Shown: in pieces, positions 24,433-26,518 of the stretch
Layout: every line of letters starts with the position of its first letter
Position numbering within the stretch: position 1 is the stretch's first letter
Assembly (NCBI GenBank): GCA_051010055.1
Contig: JBPCVY010000233.1
Span: 1 to 26,518, forward strand
DNA from: CAJQND01 sp051010055
Lineage (GTDB): Bacteria; Pseudomonadota; Alphaproteobacteria; Rhizobiales; CAJQND01
Direction: 5' to 3'
DNA length: 26,518 nucleotides
Program-made: the position numbers and the translations under genes
The notes under the pieces: model-generated
Databases searched by the model: none
What the model saw: only the letters and a program-made list of their open reading frames with translations
What the model was told of the DNA's origin: nothing

Positions 24433-25866
24433 ATGCATCGGCTTCGTATAGCAATCTCGGTTTTGTTGATGTTCTGGGCCACATCGTGTTTTGCACAGGA
24501 AAAGCCCAATGTGCTGCTGATATTCCTGGACAATTTTGGATGGGGTGAGCCCGGTTTTAACGGCGGGGGCATCGTTCGCGGTGCTGCAACCCCAGCGCTT
24601 GACCAACTCGCAGCCGAAGGCCTGCGGCTCACCAACTTTAATGTCGAGGTTCAGTGCACGCCGTCACGTTCCGCCATCATGACGGGCCGGTATGCAATTC
24701 GCAGCGGCAACGGCACCGTGCCATTGGGTGAAGGCGTTTACGGTCTGGTGCAGTGGGAAGTTACCATGGCGGAGATGTTTTCCGATGCCGGCTATGCCAC
24801 AGGCATGTATGGAAAATGGCATCTCGGGCGGACCGAAGGGCGCTTCCCGACCGATCAGGGGTTTGACGAATGGTACGGCGTTCCCAATTCAACAGATGAA
24901 TCTGTTTATTCATCGGTGCAGGGCTTCCCAGAAAGCGGTCTTTCAGAAAGCCATGTGATGGAAGGCAAGAAGGGGAGCACGCCGAAAAAGGTTCGCCCAT
25001 ATCGCTTGGATTACCGGCCTTTGATCGACAGGGACCTCACCGATCGCGCGATTGATTTCATGAAAAGGCAGGCGGAGGCCAAAAAACCGTTCTTCGTCTA
25101 TTTACCCTACACCGCAACCCACTTCCCCACGATGCCTCATCCGGACTTCGTTGGGAAGACGGGCAAAGGCCCATGGGGCGATTTACTGATGCAGATTGAC
25201 AGCTATGTGAACGAGCTGCTTGGCACAGTTAAGGACTTGGGGATCGAAGACAATACCATTGTCATTTTCACCGCTGACAACGGCCCTGAGGCACTCAGCG
25301 CAGGTGAGACGTCCATTACTGTAGAAACCGCCATGCATGGCTCGGCAGGGCCGTGGCGGTCAACATTGTTCACCGGATATGAAGGTGCGCTCAGGGTGCC
25401 GTTTGCCATGCGTTGGCCCGGAAAAATTGAAGCGGGCCGTGTGAGTGATGAGATTGTCCACGAGATGGACCTTTTCCCGACACTCGCACAGATTGCCGGG
25501 GGGAAAGTGCCATCCGATCGGGTCATTGATGGAACGGATATGTCTGAGTTTTTCCTCGGGCGCAAAGCAAAGTCTGGCCGGGAGGGTTTCATTGTTTACA
25601 TGGGCAACGACATTTTCGGCGTTAAATGGAGGGACTGGAAACTGCACTTCAAAGAACAAACCGGCTGGAACGGGGTGCTCCGAACCTACACAATGCCGAG
25701 AGTTTACAACCTCATAAACGATCCGCAGGAGCGCGATAATGTGTTGTTCCCACACACCTGGATTCCAAAGGCTGCCTTGCCCCAATTGGAAGAACACGTG
25801 GCTTCCCTGAAGAAGTTTCCGCCAATTCCAGCCGGCGCTCCTGACCCTTACGAACCGCCAAAGTGA
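24433..25866 (+). CDS. exported formylglycine-type sulfatase (arylsulfatase family)
   Basis: This 477-residue protein has an N-terminal signal (IAISVLLMFWATSCFA, cleavage near 21). The sulfatase core shows the formylglycine site C75-T-P-S-R79 followed by AIMTGR, the GKWHLG motif, and the metal-binding TADNGPE. The first metal segment reads LDNFGWGE (D33-N34), Asn standing where most sulfatases have a second Asp. Type I sulfatases hydrolyse sulfate esters in the periplasm after Cys is converted to formylglycine by FGE or a radical-SAM enzyme; neither gene is in the window. AGGGAGG at 24418-24424, 8 bases upstream, sets ATG 24433. An outer-membrane protein gene begins 52 bp after its stop. Substrate unknown. 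Confidence 0.92.
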   Translation: MHRLRIAISVLLMFWATSCFAQEKPNVLLIFLDNFGWGEPGFNGGGIVRGAATPALDQLAAEGLRLTNFNVEVQCTPSRSAIMTGRYAIRSGNGTVPLGEGVYGLVQWEVTMAEMFSDAGYATGMYGKWHLGRTEGRFPTDQGFDEWYGVPNSTDESVYSSVQGFPESGLSESHVMEGKKGSTPKKVRPYRLDYRPLIDRDLTDRAIDFMKRQAEAKKPFFVYLPYTATHFPTMPHPDFVGKTGKGPWGDLLMQIDSYVNELLGTVKDLGIEDNTIVIFTADNGPEALSAGETSITVETAMHGSAGPWRSTLFTGYEGALRVPFAMRWPGKIEAGRVSDEIVHEMDLFPTLAQIAGGKVPSDRVIDGTDMSEFFLGRKAKSGREGFIVYMGNDIFGVKWRDWKLHFKEQTGWNGVLRTYTMPRVYNLINDPQERDNVLFPHTWIPKAALPQLEEHVASLKKFPPIPAGAPDPYEPPK

Positions 25867-25918
25867 GGCAGAGCGGTATTGCATAGTGCCCGCCGGGCGC
25901 AAAAGCTGGGAGATGTAA

Positions 25919-26518
25919 ATGGCTTGGTTGATTGCGACCATTTTGGCGCTGTTTCTTGCCAACAATGCCAGAGCAGCTGAGGGCGCTGCTTCGAATTACT
26001 TCCCGGGCGCCTATGGCAACCTGCTCGTTGCAGTGGCGCCCGAGCCTGGGCCCGTGGCGGTAAGCCTTAATCTCTTTTTCAAGGGTAAAACAGATTTCGC
26101 GGTACGCCAGGGGCGCATCGACACCGGCCTTACCGCAACGGCGTTCTATACCCTTGCACAGGGTCTGTATGTTTGGGACGCTCCCGATGCCGGGGGGCGT
26201 TTTGCGTTCGGCGGCTACGTTCCATATGGATATTCCAGGGTCAAAGGAGACATAACCGGCAGGTTGGCGGCTGTCCGGTTCGACAAGGACATCGACGGGC
26301 TCGGCGATATAGGCGTCATACCGGTTTCCTACTATTGGAATAACGGAAACTTCCACTTCAACATTTACGAACTCGTCATCGCGCCAACCGGCAAATACGA
26401 ACTTGAGGATAAGGTCTTCGTCGGGCGCAACTATTGGAGCTTTGATACGGTTCTGGCGGCAACCTGGTTTGAACCAAACACGGGCACCGAACTTTCAGCT
26501 GCCGGCGGCATCATGGTC
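25919..26518 (+). CDS. MetA-pathway-of-phenol-degradation / SphA-like outer membrane protein, truncated at window end
   Basis: GGGAG at 25908-25912 precedes ATG 25919, and the frame stays open to the last base (200 codons visible). A signal peptide (WLIATILALFLANNARA, about 20 residues) is followed by ASNYFPGAYGNLL, then alternating strands with GLGDIGVIPVSYYW, FHFNIYELVIAPTGKYE and NYWSFDTVLAATWFEP, typical of the PF13557 family (MetA/SphA-like) of outer-membrane channels. These proteins lie in gene clusters for hydrophobic or aromatic compounds and are thought to help substrate entry. It follows the sulfatase by 52 bp, so the two are likely one operon: entry across the outer membrane, then desulfation. 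Confidence 0.8.
   Translation, partial: MAWLIATILALFLANNARAAEGAASNYFPGAYGNLLVAVAPEPGPVAVSLNLFFKGKTDFAVRQGRIDTGLTATAFYTLAQGLYVWDAPDAGGRFAFGGYVPYGYSRVKGDITGRLAAVRFDKDIDGLGDIGVIPVSYYWNNGNFHFNIYELVIAPTGKYELEDKVFVGRNYWSFDTVLAATWFEPNTGTELSAAGGIMV

Noticed and set aside
24433..24489. Lipoprotein signal in the sulfatase (Cys19 in WATSC)
   Set aside because: The residues before the Cys do not fit the lipobox well, and a signal peptidase I site at CFA-Q is adequate.

Overview
The window looks like a chromosomal segment of an alphaproteobacterium, most likely Hyphomicrobiales (Rhizobiales) or a close relative. The basis is gene content and protein style: an SDHAF4-type small protein next to htpX and rsmB, a short FSA-type transaldolase between priA and xerC, rhizobial-type YkuD L,D-transpeptidases, and moderately GC-rich, purine-rich Shine-Dalgarno (SD) sites (GGAGG/AAGGAG) with occasional TTG/GTG starts. 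The genus cannot be fixed from the sequence alone. No tRNA, rRNA, CRISPR array, insertion sequence or prophage was seen. Coding density is high; no stretch above 300 bases lacks a gene (the longest gap is about 236 bp, 24197-24432).

Left part (1-13.5 kb), mostly housekeeping. It starts with the 3' end of a dTDP-glucose 4,6-dehydratase gene. Then come priA (minus), the tal-xerC pair (plus), a 53-aa exported peptide gene with its own terminator, a TraB/GumN-family exported protein, ppa (minus), a chromate transporter (plus), typA/bipA (minus), a J-domain protein (plus), and a minus-strand cluster SDR -> DUF457-like membrane protein -> argG.

Middle (13.6-21.2 kb). A DUF1232/YkvA-like membrane protein and acetyl-CoA synthetase (strong terminator) are followed by a cell-envelope block: a small Cys-containing exported protein and two tandem L,D-transpeptidase paralogues, one with a Tat-like and one with a Sec-like signal. 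A long inverted repeat spans the junction upstream of the first transpeptidase and would cover its SD. Then come SDHAF4 (minus), htpX (plus, heat-shock-like promoter candidate), rsmB (plus) and a Gdx/SugE-type SMR exporter (minus).

Right part (21.3-26.5 kb), more accessory. An exported peptidoglycan-binding plus MORN-repeat gene is split by a one-base frameshift in a G6 run. A DUF3604 (PHP-like) exported protein gene diverges from a formylglycine-type sulfatase gene, which is followed closely by a truncated gene for a MetA/SphA-like outer-membrane protein. These three look like an outer-membrane/periplasmic module acting on a sulfated, possibly aromatic, compound. This is the most interesting functional unit in the window, and its substrate is unknown.
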